Source: Actinoalloteichus fjordicus (lineage in GTDB: Bacteria > Actinomycetota > Actinomycetes > Mycobacteriales > Pseudonocardiaceae). Taken from it: a stretch of DNA of 64,000 bases. Shown here piece by piece: positions 26,484 to 35,538 of this stretch (its first letter is position 1; the number at the start of each line of letters is the position of its first letter). The stretch is from assembly GCF_001941625.1 (NCBI RefSeq), contig NZ_CP016076.1, forward strand, positions 6,184,001 through 6,248,000, written 5' to 3'. The position numbers were made by a program, and so were the translations under genes. The notes under the pieces were generated by a model. It saw only the letters and a program-made list of their open reading frames with translations. It was not told where the DNA came from and searched no databases.

Positions 26484-26825
26484 TCAGAACACGCAGGTGC
26501 CGGGGGCGACGCCGCCGAAACCCCGATACTCGATCCGCGCGATCACCGCAGACTCCCGCCCGACCCGCTCAGCCAGCCCCCTGCCCCGCTCCACCCAGGA
26601 CCGTTCCGCCTCGGCGGCGGGGAAGGCCGAGCGGCGTCCGTCGATCGGGTTATAGGTCTGCTGGAACTCGTCGTCCCACACCCACAACTCCCGAACCAGC
26701 TCCGCACTCAACCCCAGGTCCTCACCCGCCTCCTCGATGCTGTGGTCGGTGGTCTCATCTCGCGGATGGTCGTAGTAGAAGGGATATTCGCCGTATCCCA
26801 CGAGCAGGGTGACGTCATAGCTCAC
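26484..26825 (-). CDS. Putative immunity protein of a toxin/immunity pair
   Basis: 113 residues from GTG at 26825, preceded by GAAGGA with 6-nt spacing (an ATG at 26843 is the alternative). It is a small acidic soluble protein without signal or membrane segment, rich in Tyr and Trp (VGYGEYPFYYDHPRDE, LVRELWVWDDEFQQTYNPID). Its start overlaps the end of the upstream toxin-like frame by 11 nt, the usual arrangement for polymorphic-toxin immunity genes. Function is inferred from position, size and charge; I do not recognise the family. Confidence 0.6.
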   Translation of the reverse strand: MSYDVTLLVGYGEYPFYYDHPRDETTDHSIEEAGEDLGLSAELVRELWVWDDEFQQTYNPIDGRRSAFPAAEAERSWVERGRGLAERVGRESAVIARIEYRGFGGVAPGTCVF

Positions 26826-27288
26826 GGAAGTTCCTTCGGTCACGATTCGGTCGAACCTTCCTTCTCAGTCCCACAGGGTGCGCACCGACGATGAATCCGT
26901 TCTTCGAGACGTCGACCGCCACCCGGCGCGTACTGCCGTCGATCACGATCTCGTAAACGGGCCGGTCCGCACCGTGATAGCCGATCAACCTCCCACGCTC
27001 GATCACGGTGAACACGAGATCCACGATGCGTTCTCGCGGGGTGCCCAGTCTTTCGAAGTTGTCGACCTTCGCAGGTTCGAGGATGTGCGCGAGCCCCGCC
27101 GTCTTCGACCCGATCTCCAGCCAGGCGATGCGACCGTCGCGGAGACGCGTCATCCGGATGATCTTCTTCGGGTTGATCCTGGTGCCGTGGAGTCGGAGTT
27201 CGGCGACCCAGTCGGCGTAGTGGGCGGCGGCGTCGCCGACGGGAGCTGCGGAACCGGGATCGTGGCTGCGGCCATCGGTGTCGGTCAC
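26815..27288 (-). CDS. Toxin-like C-terminal domain, downstream of an in-frame TAG
   Basis: 157 residues if translation begins at GTG 27288. The domain contains GTRINPKKIIRMTRLRDG, GLAHILEPAKVDNFERLG, a region I-V-D-L-V-F-T-V-I-E-R-G-R-L-I-G-Y and the closing SKNGFIVGAHPVG. Similar I/V-x-x-N-G-(F/Y)-I-V-G-A-x-P endings occur in C-terminal domains of actinobacterial polymorphic toxins; the activity is unknown. The frame continues open upstream to 27411 (DILDRYCLAIAG ...) and, beyond one TAG at 27412-27414, is in frame with the helical ORF 27412-27636. I read the two as halves of one ~273-codon gene broken by a nonsense codon. Confidence 0.55.
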   Translation of the reverse strand: MTDTDGRSHDPGSAAPVGDAAAHYADWVAELRLHGTRINPKKIIRMTRLRDGRIAWLEIGSKTAGLAHILEPAKVDNFERLGTPRERIVDLVFTVIERGRLIGYHGADRPVYEIVIDGSTRRVAVDVSKNGFIVGAHPVGLRRKVRPNRDRRNFREL

Positions 27289-27411
27289 TTGTGCCGGGTC
27301 GGCGGATTCGGTGGCTCCCGTCGGCCGTGCCGCCGTCAGTGCGTCGTCGGCGACCCGGTGCCCGGCGATCCCGTGCCCGGCGATGGCCAGGCAATAGCGA
27401 TCGAGGATGTC

Positions 27412-27636
27412 CTAAGCGCCGCCGATGGCCCCCGTACTGCGTCGCAGATCCTCCAGCGCCGCCGCAGCGCACTGTGCAGCCCCCACGACCTCAGGCCGGG
27501 TCGAACCGGTGGTGACGACGGCGAAGAGCGAGTCCCCCTCGACGAGCGCCTCCTCCGCCCGCTCGACGGCCCGCCATGCCTCACCCAACAGCTCATGCGC
27601 GCGCCGGAGCCGTTCGACCACCTCCATCACCGTCAC
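27412..27636 (-). CDS. Helical WXG100-like N-terminal segment ending at the in-frame TAG
   Basis: 74 residues from GTG 27636, preceded by GAGGGG. It is entirely helical (VMEVVERLRRAHELLGEAW, AVERAEEALVEGDSLF, VVTTGSTRPEVVGAAQ). It resembles the short helical N-terminal regions found in front of toxin domains in Pseudonocardiaceae and Micromonosporaceae. It stops at TAG (27412-27414), after which the same frame resumes with DILDRYCLAIAG, a natural continuation of the helix. Either it is a small stand-alone secreted/partner protein or the first quarter of an interrupted toxin gene; I favour the latter. Confidence 0.5.
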   Translation of the reverse strand: MTVMEVVERLRRAHELLGEAWRAVERAEEALVEGDSLFAVVTTGSTRPEVVGAAQCAAAALEDLRRSTGAIGGA

Positions 27637-27892
27637 GACATGCCCCCTCACTCTCCGCGTGCGTCCGATCTTGGCGCATTCGGATCACGCGACGGCAGAC
27701 GGGGGGTCGTGACGACCTCAGGGCTCCGAGGCCTCTCCCACGAACTGATCACGAGTGCACCGGCACGGCGCCCGGCTCCGGTCTGCGACAGACGGCGGCG
27801 GGGCGATCTCTCGTGCGCCCGAGGTCGCCGAGACATCTCCGCAGGCGTTCGCGGGCGGCGGGCGGCTCACCGACGGCAAGCGCCCGGCCGGG

Positions 27893-29053
27893 TCAGCGCA
27901 CCCGCTCGCCCGCCCGCCATACGGCGTGGGTCAGCGGGACTCCCGGCCGATAGGCCAGGTGCGTCACCGAGGGCGCGTCGAGGACGTGGACGTCGGCTCG
28001 GGCGCCGGGACGCAGCACGCCCACCGCACCGTCACCGGTCTCGCGCCGCAGGGCCCGCGCGCCGCCCCAGGTGGCGGCCCGCACCGCCTCCTCGACGCTC
28101 AGTCCCATCTGCAACACCGAGGTCGCGACGCAGAACGCCATCGAGGACGTGTAGGACGACCCCGGATTGCAGTTCGAGGCCAGCGCCACCGTCGCGCCCG
28201 CGTCGAGCAGCCGTCGGGCGGGCGGCAGCGGCTGCCGGGTGGACAGGTCGCAGGCGGGCAGCAGGGTCGCCACCGTCGCCGAGTCGGCCAATGCCGCGAC
28301 ATCGGAGTCCGCGAGATGCGTGCAGTGGTCGACGCTGGCCGCGCCCACCTCCACCGCAAGTCGCACGCCGGGCCCGCGCCCGAGCTGGTTGCCGTGGACC
28401 CGCAGGCCGAGGCCGTGTGCCGCCGCCGCCCGTAGCACCCGCCGCGACTGCTCCTCGTCGAACGCGCCGGTCTCGCAGAACACGTCCGCCCAGCGGACAT
28501 GCGGCGCCACGGCGGCGAGCATCGGGCCGCACACCAGGTCGAGATACTCCTCGGCGTCGGCGCCCGGCGGCACCAGGTGCGCGCCGAGGAACGTGACCTC
28601 GTCGGCCGCCTCGGCCGCGATCCGGGCCGCTCGGACCTCGTCGGCGACGGTCAGTCCGTAGCCGGTCTTGGTCTCCACGCAGGTGGTGCCCTGCGCGGCG
28701 GCCTCCGCCAGATGCCGCCGAAGTCCGGCGGCCAGCTCCGCGTCGGTGGCCGCGCGGGTCGCCGCCACGGTGACGGCGATGCCGCCCGCCCGATAGGCCT
28801 CCCCCGCCATCCTGGCCTCGAACTCCGCCGTGCGATCGCCCGCGAACACGAGGTGGGTGTGGCTGTCCACCCAGCCGGGCAGCACGGCCCGACCCGCCAC
28901 GTCGAGACGCTCGTCGGCCTCGGGCGCCCCGGCGGCGGAGCCGACCCACGCGACCCGGTCGCCGTCGAGCACCAATGCGGAGGAGGCGAGTCTGCCGAGT
29001 TCGTCGTCGTTGGTGGTCAGCTCGCCGATGCCGGTGATCAGGGTGCTGGTCAT
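27893..29053 (-). CDS. hutI: Imidazolonepropionase
   Basis: 386 residues. It hydrolyses 4-imidazolone-5-propanoate to N-formimino-L-glutamate in histidine degradation. Amidohydrolase metal ligands appear in [17 protein letters not shown]. Family motifs are [40 protein letters not shown] and [15 protein letters not shown], which carries the metal-binding Asn/Asp region. The start ATG overlaps the stop of hutF (ATGA), so it is the last gene of the three-gene operon. Full length. Confidence 0.96.
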   Translation of the reverse strand: MTSTLITGIGELTTNDDELGRLASSALVLDGDRVAWVGSAAGAPEADERLDVAGRAVLPGWVDSHTHLVFAGDRTAEFEARMAGEAYRAGGIAVTVAATRAATDAELAAGLRRHLAEAAAQGTTCVETKTGYGLTVADEVRAARIAAEAADEVTFLGAHLVPPGADAEEYLDLVCGPMLAAVAPHVRWADVFCETGAFDEEQSRRVLRAAAAHGLGLRVHGNQLGRGPGVRLAVEVGAASVDHCTHLADSDVAALADSATVATLLPACDLSTRQPLPPARRLLDAGATVALASNCNPGSSYTSSMAFCVATSVLQMGLSVEEAVRAATWGGARALRRETGDGAVGVLRPGARADVHVLDAPSVTHLAYRPGVPLTHAVWRAGERVR

Positions 29054-30402
29054 CGCCGCAGCTCCTCGATCGCCTCGCGCATCAGGGCGGCCGGATCACC
29101 GAGGGTGAGGTGGGTGCGGTCCTGCACCATCTGTCTGCCCTCGATGATCACGTCACGGACGTCGGCGGCCGTCGCGGCGAAGATCGCCGCACTCGGCTCG
29201 ATGCCCGCGAGGTGGACGCCGTCGAGGTCGATGGTCACCAGATCGGCGCGCGCCCCCGTCTCGATCACCCCGGTGGACGGCCATCCCAGGGAAGCGTGTC
29301 CCGCCGCCGTCGCGGCGGTCCACAACTCCTCGGCGCTGAAGTGACCTCGGGTCTCGGTCCGCAGTCGCTCGTGCATCTCCACGGCCCTGGCCTCGGCGAA
29401 CATGTCGATCATCGAGTGTCCGTCGCTGCCGAGCGACAGCGGCGAGCCCGAGTCCAGCAGGTTGCGGCCGAGGCCGATGCCGTCGGCGAGGTCCTGCTCG
29501 GTGGTGGGGCACAGACAGACGCCGGTGGCGGTCGAGCCCAGCAGCGCGATGTCGGGGACGCTCAGATGCGTGGCGTGCACGGCGGTGGTCAGTTCACCGA
29601 GCACCCCGTGGTCGGCGAGGAGCTGGGTGGGGGTGACGCCGTGCGCCGCGTGACAGGCGTCGTTCTCGGCACGCTGCTCCGACAGATGGACGTGCAGCGG
29701 CGCGCGGAATCGCTGTGACCAGCCTGCGACGACGCTCAACGCCTCGGCAGGCACCCCGCGCACCGAGTGGACGGCCGCGCCGATCCGCACGCGATAGGGG
29801 TCGACGCCGGGTCGATCGGTGAGCTGGGCCAGCAGCGCCTCGGCTCGCACCGCCCACCCGTCGGCGTCGACGTCGCCGAAGCGCAGCTGGACGCCCTCCA
29901 ACGGCTTGCCGAAGCCGCCCGCCAGGTAACAGGTGTCCAGCAGGGTGATCCGCAGCCCGGCGTCCCTGGCGGCGGCGACCAGCGCCAGCCCCATCTCGTT
30001 GGGGTCGTCGTAGCGGATGCCGCCGATGTCGTGGTGCAGGTAGTGGAACTCACCGACGCTGGTGACACCCGCCAGCACCATCTCGCCGTAGACCGCACGG
30101 GCCAGCCGGTAGTAGCTGTCGGGGTTGAGCCGCTCGGCCAGCGCGTACATCTGCTTGCGCCACGTCCAGAAGGTCCCGCCGCCGACGTGCGTCCGACCGC
30201 GCAGCGCGCGATGGAAGGCATGCGAGTGGGCGTTGGCCAGCCCGGGGACGGCGAGCCCGCTGAGCCGGGCCGCGTCCGGCGGGGCCGCGACCCCCGGACG
30301 GACGGTGTGGAAACGGCCGTCGGCGATCTCCAGCAGCACGCCCCACTCGACGCGCGGAGCATCGCCGCCGACCAGTGCGTACGGCGCCCAGCAACGCATC
30401 AT
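29050..30402 (-). CDS. hutF: Formimidoylglutamate deiminase
   Basis: 450 residues. It converts N-formimino-L-glutamate to N-formyl-L-glutamate plus ammonia. The metal site starts with [18 protein letters not shown]; later motifs are [46 protein letters not shown] and [17 protein letters not shown]. The start is one of two adjacent ATGs (30402, 30399), preceded by GGAGAA and overlapping the stop of the upstream amidohydrolase, so the operon is tightly coupled. Use of HutF means the cell follows the formylglutamate branch, yet no HutG-type deformylase is present here. Confidence 0.94.
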   Translation of the reverse strand: MMRCWAPYALVGGDAPRVEWGVLLEIADGRFHTVRPGVAAPPDAARLSGLAVPGLANAHSHAFHRALRGRTHVGGGTFWTWRKQMYALAERLNPDSYYRLARAVYGEMVLAGVTSVGEFHYLHHDIGGIRYDDPNEMGLALVAAARDAGLRITLLDTCYLAGGFGKPLEGVQLRFGDVDADGWAVRAEALLAQLTDRPGVDPYRVRIGAAVHSVRGVPAEALSVVAGWSQRFRAPLHVHLSEQRAENDACHAAHGVTPTQLLADHGVLGELTTAVHATHLSVPDIALLGSTATGVCLCPTTEQDLADGIGLGRNLLDSGSPLSLGSDGHSMIDMFAEARAVEMHERLRTETRGHFSAEELWTAATAAGHASLGWPSTGVIETGARADLVTIDLDGVHLAGIEPSAAIFAATAADVRDVIIEGRQMVQDRTHLTLGDPAALMREAIEELRR

Positions 30403-31646
30403 GCGAGCTTCTCCAGGACAGTGGTCAGTGCCTGCACGCCGTCCTCGCAGTCCTCGGGTTCCGCATGTTCGGCGGGGGCATGACTCACCCCCGTCGGGTT
30501 GCGCACGAAGAGCATAGCCGTGGGCACCCGCGCGGCCAGGACTCCCGCGTCGTGACCTGCCCCGGTCGGCAACGCGGGGACACCGCCCAACGCGGCGGCG
30601 AGGTCGTCCCGCAGGGCCGGGTCGAAGTGGACGGTGTCGCCGTAGGACTCCTCGGTGATCCGCACCGCACAGCCCTCGGCCTCGGCCACCTCCGCCGCGG
30701 CGTCCCGGATCCGTTCGACGACGGTCCTCGTCCGGGCGTCGTCCTCGGCTCGGGCGTCGAGCCACAGATCGACGGCGGAGGCGATCACGTTGGTGCCGCC
30801 CGGATTAGGCACCAGGCGGCCGACGGTCGCCCTGGCCCCCTCGACCTCGGCGGCGATCCGACGCGCGGCCAGCACGAGTCCGGCGGCGGGCAGCATCGGG
30901 TCGCGTCGATCGGCGATGGGCGTGGCGCCCGCGTGGTTGCCCTCCCCGGTGAAGGAGAACCGCCAGCGGCCGTGCGCCAGGATCGACGAGGCGACGCCGA
31001 CGGGCGCGGCATGATCGATCAGTCCGCGCCCCTGCTCCACGTGCAGCTCGACGAAGCAGCCGATCCGAGCCAGTGCCTCGTCGTCCCGGCCGAGCCGGGT
31101 CGGGTCGACTCCGGCGGCGGCCATCGCCTCGCCGAGGCTCACGCCGTCGGGGTCGCGCAGCGCGGCGGCCTGCGCCGGGTCGATGGTGCCTGCGAGGAGC
31201 CGTGAGCCGAGGCAGGCGACGCCGAATCGGCCGCCCTCCTCCTCGGCGAACACGACGATCGCCAACGGCCTGCGCGGCGTGAAGCCCTTAGCGCGCAGTT
31301 CGTCGACCGCCGCCAGCGCGCTGACCACGCCCAACGGCCCGTCGAACGCGCCGCCGCCTGGCACGGAGTCCAGGTGGCTGCCGGTGATGACGGCGTCCGG
31401 TCCCGGTTCGCCCCACCACGCCCAGATGTTGCCGTTGCGGTCGGTGCGGACGTCGAGATCACGTCGTCGAGCCTGTTCGACGAACCACGCGCGCAGGTCG
31501 AGTTCGGCATCGTCGTAGCCGTGCCGGGAGAAGCCGCCCCGGCGTCGGTCCGTTCCGACGTCGGCGATGGCGGCCAGCAGACCGGTGGCGGTGGCCCGCG
31601 TCGGCGGAGTGGCGGGCGGCGGCGTTGGGTGCGGCGAGCCGGACAT
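30399..31646 (-). CDS. M20-family allantoate amidohydrolase/N-carbamoylase-like enzyme in the hut operon
   Basis: 415 residues, first gene of the amidohydrolase-hutF-hutI operon; AGGAGG precedes ATG. Binuclear-metal peptidase motifs of the hydantoinase/carbamoylase group are present: VITGSHLDSVPGGGAFDG, VVFAEEEGGRFGVAC, FVELHVEQG, TGEGNHAGATPI and GAGHDAGVLA. The family removes carbamoyl or ureido groups from N-carbamoyl amino acids or allantoate. In this operon the natural substrate may be N-formylglutamate, replacing HutG; Streptomyces hut clusters carry a similar gene. Family assignment is firm; the substrate is inferred. Confidence 0.88.
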   Translation of the reverse strand: MSGSPHPTPPPATPPTRATATGLLAAIADVGTDRRRGGFSRHGYDDAELDLRAWFVEQARRRDLDVRTDRNGNIWAWWGEPGPDAVITGSHLDSVPGGGAFDGPLGVVSALAAVDELRAKGFTPRRPLAIVVFAEEEGGRFGVACLGSRLLAGTIDPAQAAALRDPDGVSLGEAMAAAGVDPTRLGRDDEALARIGCFVELHVEQGRGLIDHAAPVGVASSILAHGRWRFSFTGEGNHAGATPIADRRDPMLPAAGLVLAARRIAAEVEGARATVGRLVPNPGGTNVIASAVDLWLDARAEDDARTRTVVERIRDAAAEVAEAEGCAVRITEESYGDTVHFDPALRDDLAAALGGVPALPTGAGHDAGVLAARVPTAMLFVRNPTGVSHAPAEHAEPEDCEDGVQALTTVLEKLA

Positions 31647-32024
31647 GGTGGCGGCCTCCTGGTCCCGAGTGGGGCGGGTACTTCCCCCTTACGACACCAC
31701 ATGACTCCCGGTGAGCGGCCGATACACGGTCGGAAGCGCGCAGGCGGCGGCTGGGCGGCCTGCCGACGAGGCGTCGCGGGCCGCGTCGGGTGCTCAGCGG
31801 GCGCGGCCCGCACCGAAGGCGCGCTCGGTGCGAGACCGCGACCGCCGAGGCTCATCCCTGTCGGACGATCACTGTCGCTGTGGTCACCTCCGTTCGGCAG
31901 CCTGCTGGTCGCGCGGGCCGGACCGGGGGCAGGTCCGACTCGCGTTCGGAGTGGTCCAGGGAGAGTCCGAGGTCGAACGGCCGGGGATCAGCGCGTTCTC
32001 GGACCTGGAGTGCCGAGGTGTCTG
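31647..32024. other. Intergenic region with a hairpin
   Basis: No gene seen. It contains a 10-bp perfect inverted repeat (31776-31785 with 31802-31811). The promoter of the three-gene hut operon should lie near 31650-31750. Confidence 0.45.
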
Positions 32025-32726
32025 CTAGCGGACCTCGGCGGGCCGGGGAGCCCATCCTGCGGGTGCGGCGGCCCCTCGGTGAAAGGTGAGCGCGTCGGCG
32101 GTCCGGGGAATCCAGAGTCCGCTGGGGACGCGCAGGGCACGCTCGGGTGCGCCGCGATCCCCCGGCTCGGGAAGCTCGATCAGTTCGCCGACCACGGTGA
32201 GGAAGTCGCCTTCGCATCGCCACACCAGGTCGTCCTCGCCGAGCAGCGGCGGTCCCGCACCGCAGCAGCTCGACGACCGGAAGCGCACGGCCGTGGCGTC
32301 GTCCTCGGCACGCAGGTGGACGGCGTCGACGTGTCCCGGCCAGCCGTAGGTGTAGAGCAGGGTGAAGGGCACCTGGTCATCGCCGGGCGCACGAGAGGCG
32401 ATGAACCGACGTCGGGTGAGCGCGTCCAGCGCCTCGTCGACGGTGCCCGGCGCCGGACGTCGGCGCTCGACGTCGGCGGCGGATCTCGGCCACGGCGCCG
32501 TGGGACGCGGCGGGGTCGGCCGGGGTGGCAACGGCCGTGGCGGCAGCGGACGCGCCGAGGAGTCCTGCGGACCCACCGGCCGCCCCACCGAGGCCACGCC
32601 GAACTCCGCACGACCGGGCCGGGCGCGTCCGGACGAGTCGCCTGCGACGCGGGGCGACGGCGCCGGGCCTGCGATCACGTCGGAGGCTCTCCTGCCTGCG
32701 GGGAACGCGTGATCGTGCTGGGTCAT
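32025..32726 (-). CDS. Hypothetical protein with Pro/Arg-rich N-terminal half
   Basis: 233 residues from ATG 32726, preceded by GGAGAA. The first ~110 residues are low-complexity (LPPRPLPPRPTPPRP). The C-terminal ~115 look globular: RRFIASRAPGDDQVPFTLLY, WPGHVDAVHLRAEDDATAV, SSSCCGAGPPLLGEDDLVWR. No known family is recognised and no membrane segment or signal is present. It sits between the two hut transcription units, interrupting a cluster that is contiguous in many actinomycetes. Confidence 0.65.
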   Translation of the reverse strand: MTQHDHAFPAGRRASDVIAGPAPSPRVAGDSSGRARPGRAEFGVASVGRPVGPQDSSARPLPPRPLPPRPTPPRPTAPWPRSAADVERRRPAPGTVDEALDALTRRRFIASRAPGDDQVPFTLLYTYGWPGHVDAVHLRAEDDATAVRFRSSSCCGAGPPLLGEDDLVWRCEGDFLTVVGELIELPEPGDRGAPERALRVPSGLWIPRTADALTFHRGAAAPAGWAPRPAEVR

Positions 32727-33025
32727 CGGCGGGTTCTCCGTTCGTCTCGCGGCGATCAGGTCCTCGGGCGCTCGACTGCGAGGCCGGAGATCCTGCGGGT
32801 TCCGCTGATGGGACGAGCCTCTTCGCCCGTTATGACGAAGATCTGACGGAGAAGATTCACGAGTTCGGGCGGCGATCGGAGGAGGAGCGACGCGTGGCAC
32901 GGTCTGCCTCGACGGTCAGCCTGCTGGGCAGGCTGCGGGCAGGGACGTTCGGCACGGCATCGGACACGACTCCTGTCGGGATCACGGCATGGCGCGCTCG
33001 CTCGGCCCACCGTGCGGAAGTCGAG

Positions 33026-33388
33026 TCAGTCGGCGTGTCGGATGATCTTCTCGATGCCCCAGACCAGATAGACCGGCCGCAGCCCTTCGGCGCACAATCG
33101 GTCGAAGACCTGCTCGGCGATCACTCGTTGCCGGTCGAGTCCCGACGTCCCGCTGCGCAGTGTGAGTGAATACGGCATACGTTCGAAGGGAATTCCCGCG
33201 TCGTCCTCCATCCCGTGATCGGAGTAGAGATCGAAGAAGACGCCGTCGCGTTCCGCCCAGTATTCCCGATCCGGGTCGTCGTCACGCTGGAGTGGGATGT
33301 CGACGGCCGTCGACACCAGTCGAGCGACCTCCTCGAGGGAACGGCCGGTACCCGCCGCGTCGAAGAAGACCTCATAGTGATCGGACAT
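33026..33388 (-). CDS. Small hypothetical protein, possibly an orphan immunity protein
   Basis: 120 residues, acidic and soluble: MSDHYEVFFDAAGTGRSLEE, VSTAVDIPLQRDDD, GVFFDLYSDHGMEDDAGIPF, ending VWGIEKIIRHAD. It resembles small immunity-type proteins in composition, but no family is recognised. The frame is open for a further ~55 codons upstream of the ATG without a usual start codon (it includes ISIWGAIFDFEWERTDE), which may be the decayed 3' part of a fused or neighbouring gene. It lies inside the segment that splits the hut genes. Confidence 0.65.
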   Translation of the reverse strand: MSDHYEVFFDAAGTGRSLEEVARLVSTAVDIPLQRDDDPDREYWAERDGVFFDLYSDHGMEDDAGIPFERMPYSLTLRSGTSGLDRQRVIAEQVFDRLCAEGLRPVYLVWGIEKIIRHAD

Positions 33389-33759
33389 CTCATCGGTCCT
33401 CTCCCATTCGAAGTCGAAGATCGCGCCCCAGATGGAGATCCTGGCGAGTTTCCGGGAGTTCCCCGGGGCACGAAGGAACCGGTAGACGCCTCGTTCGGCG
33501 TCCGCACTGCTTCGCCTACGCCACCCATCACACCCCCGCAGCCTGGATCACCATCCAAGATAATTGGGTCGAGCATTCCGAGTCGATGAATTCCGAGGAT
33601 CACGAAAGCAGGTCACCGAAGCGCGCGGCGATAAAGATCAACGATGACCGAGCGGAGTTTCGCAACGGAATCGACCACCGGAGAGTGATGATCAAGAAGG
33701 ACCGGACGCGACGGCGGGAAATTCATGATCACCCGGAGTCGCCGTCACGGCAGGCGAAG
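33389..33759. other. Gene-poor, AT-richer segment downstream of hutU
   Basis: Composition drops in GC around 33545-33700 (AAGATAATTGGG, GATAAAGATCAACG) compared with its surroundings. No complete gene is seen; the minus-strand frame near 33390-33540 noted for the adjacent small gene may be a remnant. A region of past insertion or decay is possible. Confidence 0.4.
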
Positions 33760-33798
33760 CCCGGTGCCCGCCCGCCGCAGGCGAAGGCGGGCACCGGG
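33760..33798 (-). terminator. Terminator of the hutHU operon
   Basis: A 13-bp perfect stem (33760-33772 with 33786-33798) with a 13-nt loop starts 6 bp after the hutU stop on the minus strand. Confidence 0.8.
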
Positions 33799-33803
33799 GC
33801 GGA

Positions 33804-35465
33804 TCACTCGACGTCGGACAGCGGGATGCGCAGTCCGCGTTCGGCCGCCACCTGCTCGGCACGCTCGTATCCGGCGTCGACGTGCCGCAGCACGCCCATG
33901 CCCGGGTCGTTGGTGAGCACCCGCTCGATCTTGCGCGCGGCCAGCTCGGTGCCGTCGGCCACCGTCACCTGGCCCGCGTGAATGGACCGGCCCATGCCGA
34001 CGCCGCCGCCCTGGTGGATCGACACCCAGGTGGCCCCCGAGGCCGTGTTGATCAGCGCGTTGAGCAGCGGCCAGTCGGCCACCGCGTCGGAGCCGTCGGC
34101 CATGCCCTCGGTCTCCCGGTACGGCGAGGCCACCGAGCCGGAGTCCAGGTGGTCCCGCCCCAGCACCAGCGGCGCGCTGATCTCGCCGGAGGCGACCAGC
34201 TCGTTGAACCGGAGTCCCGCCAGATGACGTTCGCCGTAGCCCAGCCAGCAGATTCGGGCGGGCAGCCCCTGGAACTCGACCCGCTCCTGAGCCATCCGAA
34301 TCCAGCGGGCTAGCGGCTTGTCGTCCGGGAACAGCTCCAGGATGGCCTCGTCGGTGCGCCGGATGTCCGCCGGGTCGCCGGACAGGGCCGCCCAGCGGAA
34401 CGGACCGCGTCCCTCCGCGAACAGCGGGCGGATGTAGGCGGGAACGAAGCCGGGGAAGTCGAAGGCGCGCTCGTAGCCGCCGATCCTGGCCTCGCCCCGG
34501 AGGGAGTTGCCGTAGTCGAAGACCTCCGCGCCCGCCTCCTGGAAACCGACCATCGCGGCGACGTGGTCGACCATCGACGCCCGCGCCCGGTCGGTGAACT
34601 CCTCCGGCTTGCGCTCGGCGTAGTCCGCCCAGTCCGCAGGCTCGACGCCCTTGGGCAGGTAGGACAGCGGGTCGTGCGCGGAGGTCTGGTCGGTGACGAT
34701 GTCGATCTCCACACCGCGACGCAGCAGCTCGGGGAAGACCTCGGCGGCGTTGCCGATCAGACCGACCGACAGCGCCCGGCGCGCACGCTTGGCGGCGAGC
34801 ACCCTGGCCACGGCGTCGTCGACGTCCTCGGCGATCTCGTCGAGGTATCGGGTCTCCACCCGGCGACGGGCCCGCTCCGGATCGACCTCCACGACCAGCG
34901 CGACGCCGTCATTCATCGTCACCGCCAGCGGCTGGGCGCCGCCCATCCCGCCCAGACCGGCCGTGAGGGTGAGCGTGCCCGCCAGGCTGCCGCCGAACCG
35001 CTTGTTCGCGACGGCCGCGAAGGTCTCGTAGGTCCCCTGCAGGATGCCCTGGGTGCCGATGTAGATCCACGATCCTGCGGTCATCTGCCCGTACATCGTC
35101 AGGCCGAGGTGCTCCAGCCTGCGGAACTCCGGCCAGTTCGCCCAGTCGCCCACCAGGTTGGAGTTGGCGATCAGCACCCGAGGCGCCCACTCATGGGTGC
35201 GCAGCACGCCGACCGGCTTGCCGGACTGGACGAGCAGCGTCTCGTCGTCGGCAAGGGTGGTCAGCTCGCGGGTGATGGCGTCGAAGCTCGCCCAGTTTCT
35301 GGCGGCCTTGCCGGTGCCGCCGTAGACCACGAGGTCGTCGGGCCGCTCGGCCACGTCGGGATCAAGGTTGTTGCACAGCATCCGCAGCGCCGCCTCGGTG
35401 TTCCAGCTCTTGGCGGTCAGCGTGGTGCCTCGGGCGGCGCGGACGGTGCGAGGTCCGGTGGTCAC
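33804..35465 (-). CDS. hutU: Urocanate hydratase
   Basis: 553 residues from GTG, with AGGAG 8 nt upstream. It converts urocanate to 4-imidazolone-5-propanoate using tightly bound NAD+. Family motifs: [76 protein letters not shown] and [20 protein letters not shown]. It lies 73 bp downstream of hutH and is followed by a terminator, so hutH and hutU form one transcription unit separate from hutF/hutI. Confidence 0.97.
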   Translation of the reverse strand: MTTGPRTVRAARGTTLTAKSWNTEAALRMLCNNLDPDVAERPDDLVVYGGTGKAARNWASFDAITRELTTLADDETLLVQSGKPVGVLRTHEWAPRVLIANSNLVGDWANWPEFRRLEHLGLTMYGQMTAGSWIYIGTQGILQGTYETFAAVANKRFGGSLAGTLTLTAGLGGMGGAQPLAVTMNDGVALVVEVDPERARRRVETRYLDEIAEDVDDAVARVLAAKRARRALSVGLIGNAAEVFPELLRRGVEIDIVTDQTSAHDPLSYLPKGVEPADWADYAERKPEEFTDRARASMVDHVAAMVGFQEAGAEVFDYGNSLRGEARIGGYERAFDFPGFVPAYIRPLFAEGRGPFRWAALSGDPADIRRTDEAILELFPDDKPLARWIRMAQERVEFQGLPARICWLGYGERHLAGLRFNELVASGEISAPLVLGRDHLDSGSVASPYRETEGMADGSDAVADWPLLNALINTASGATWVSIHQGGGVGMGRSIHAGQVTVADGTELAARKIERVLTNDPGMGVLRHVDAGYERAEQVAAERGLRIPLSDVE

Positions 35466-35538
35466 GAAGAGAACTCCTATCGACGAACGGCTGAAACGGC
35501 TGTTCAGACGTGGTGCGGCTCGGTGCGCATCGACGACG

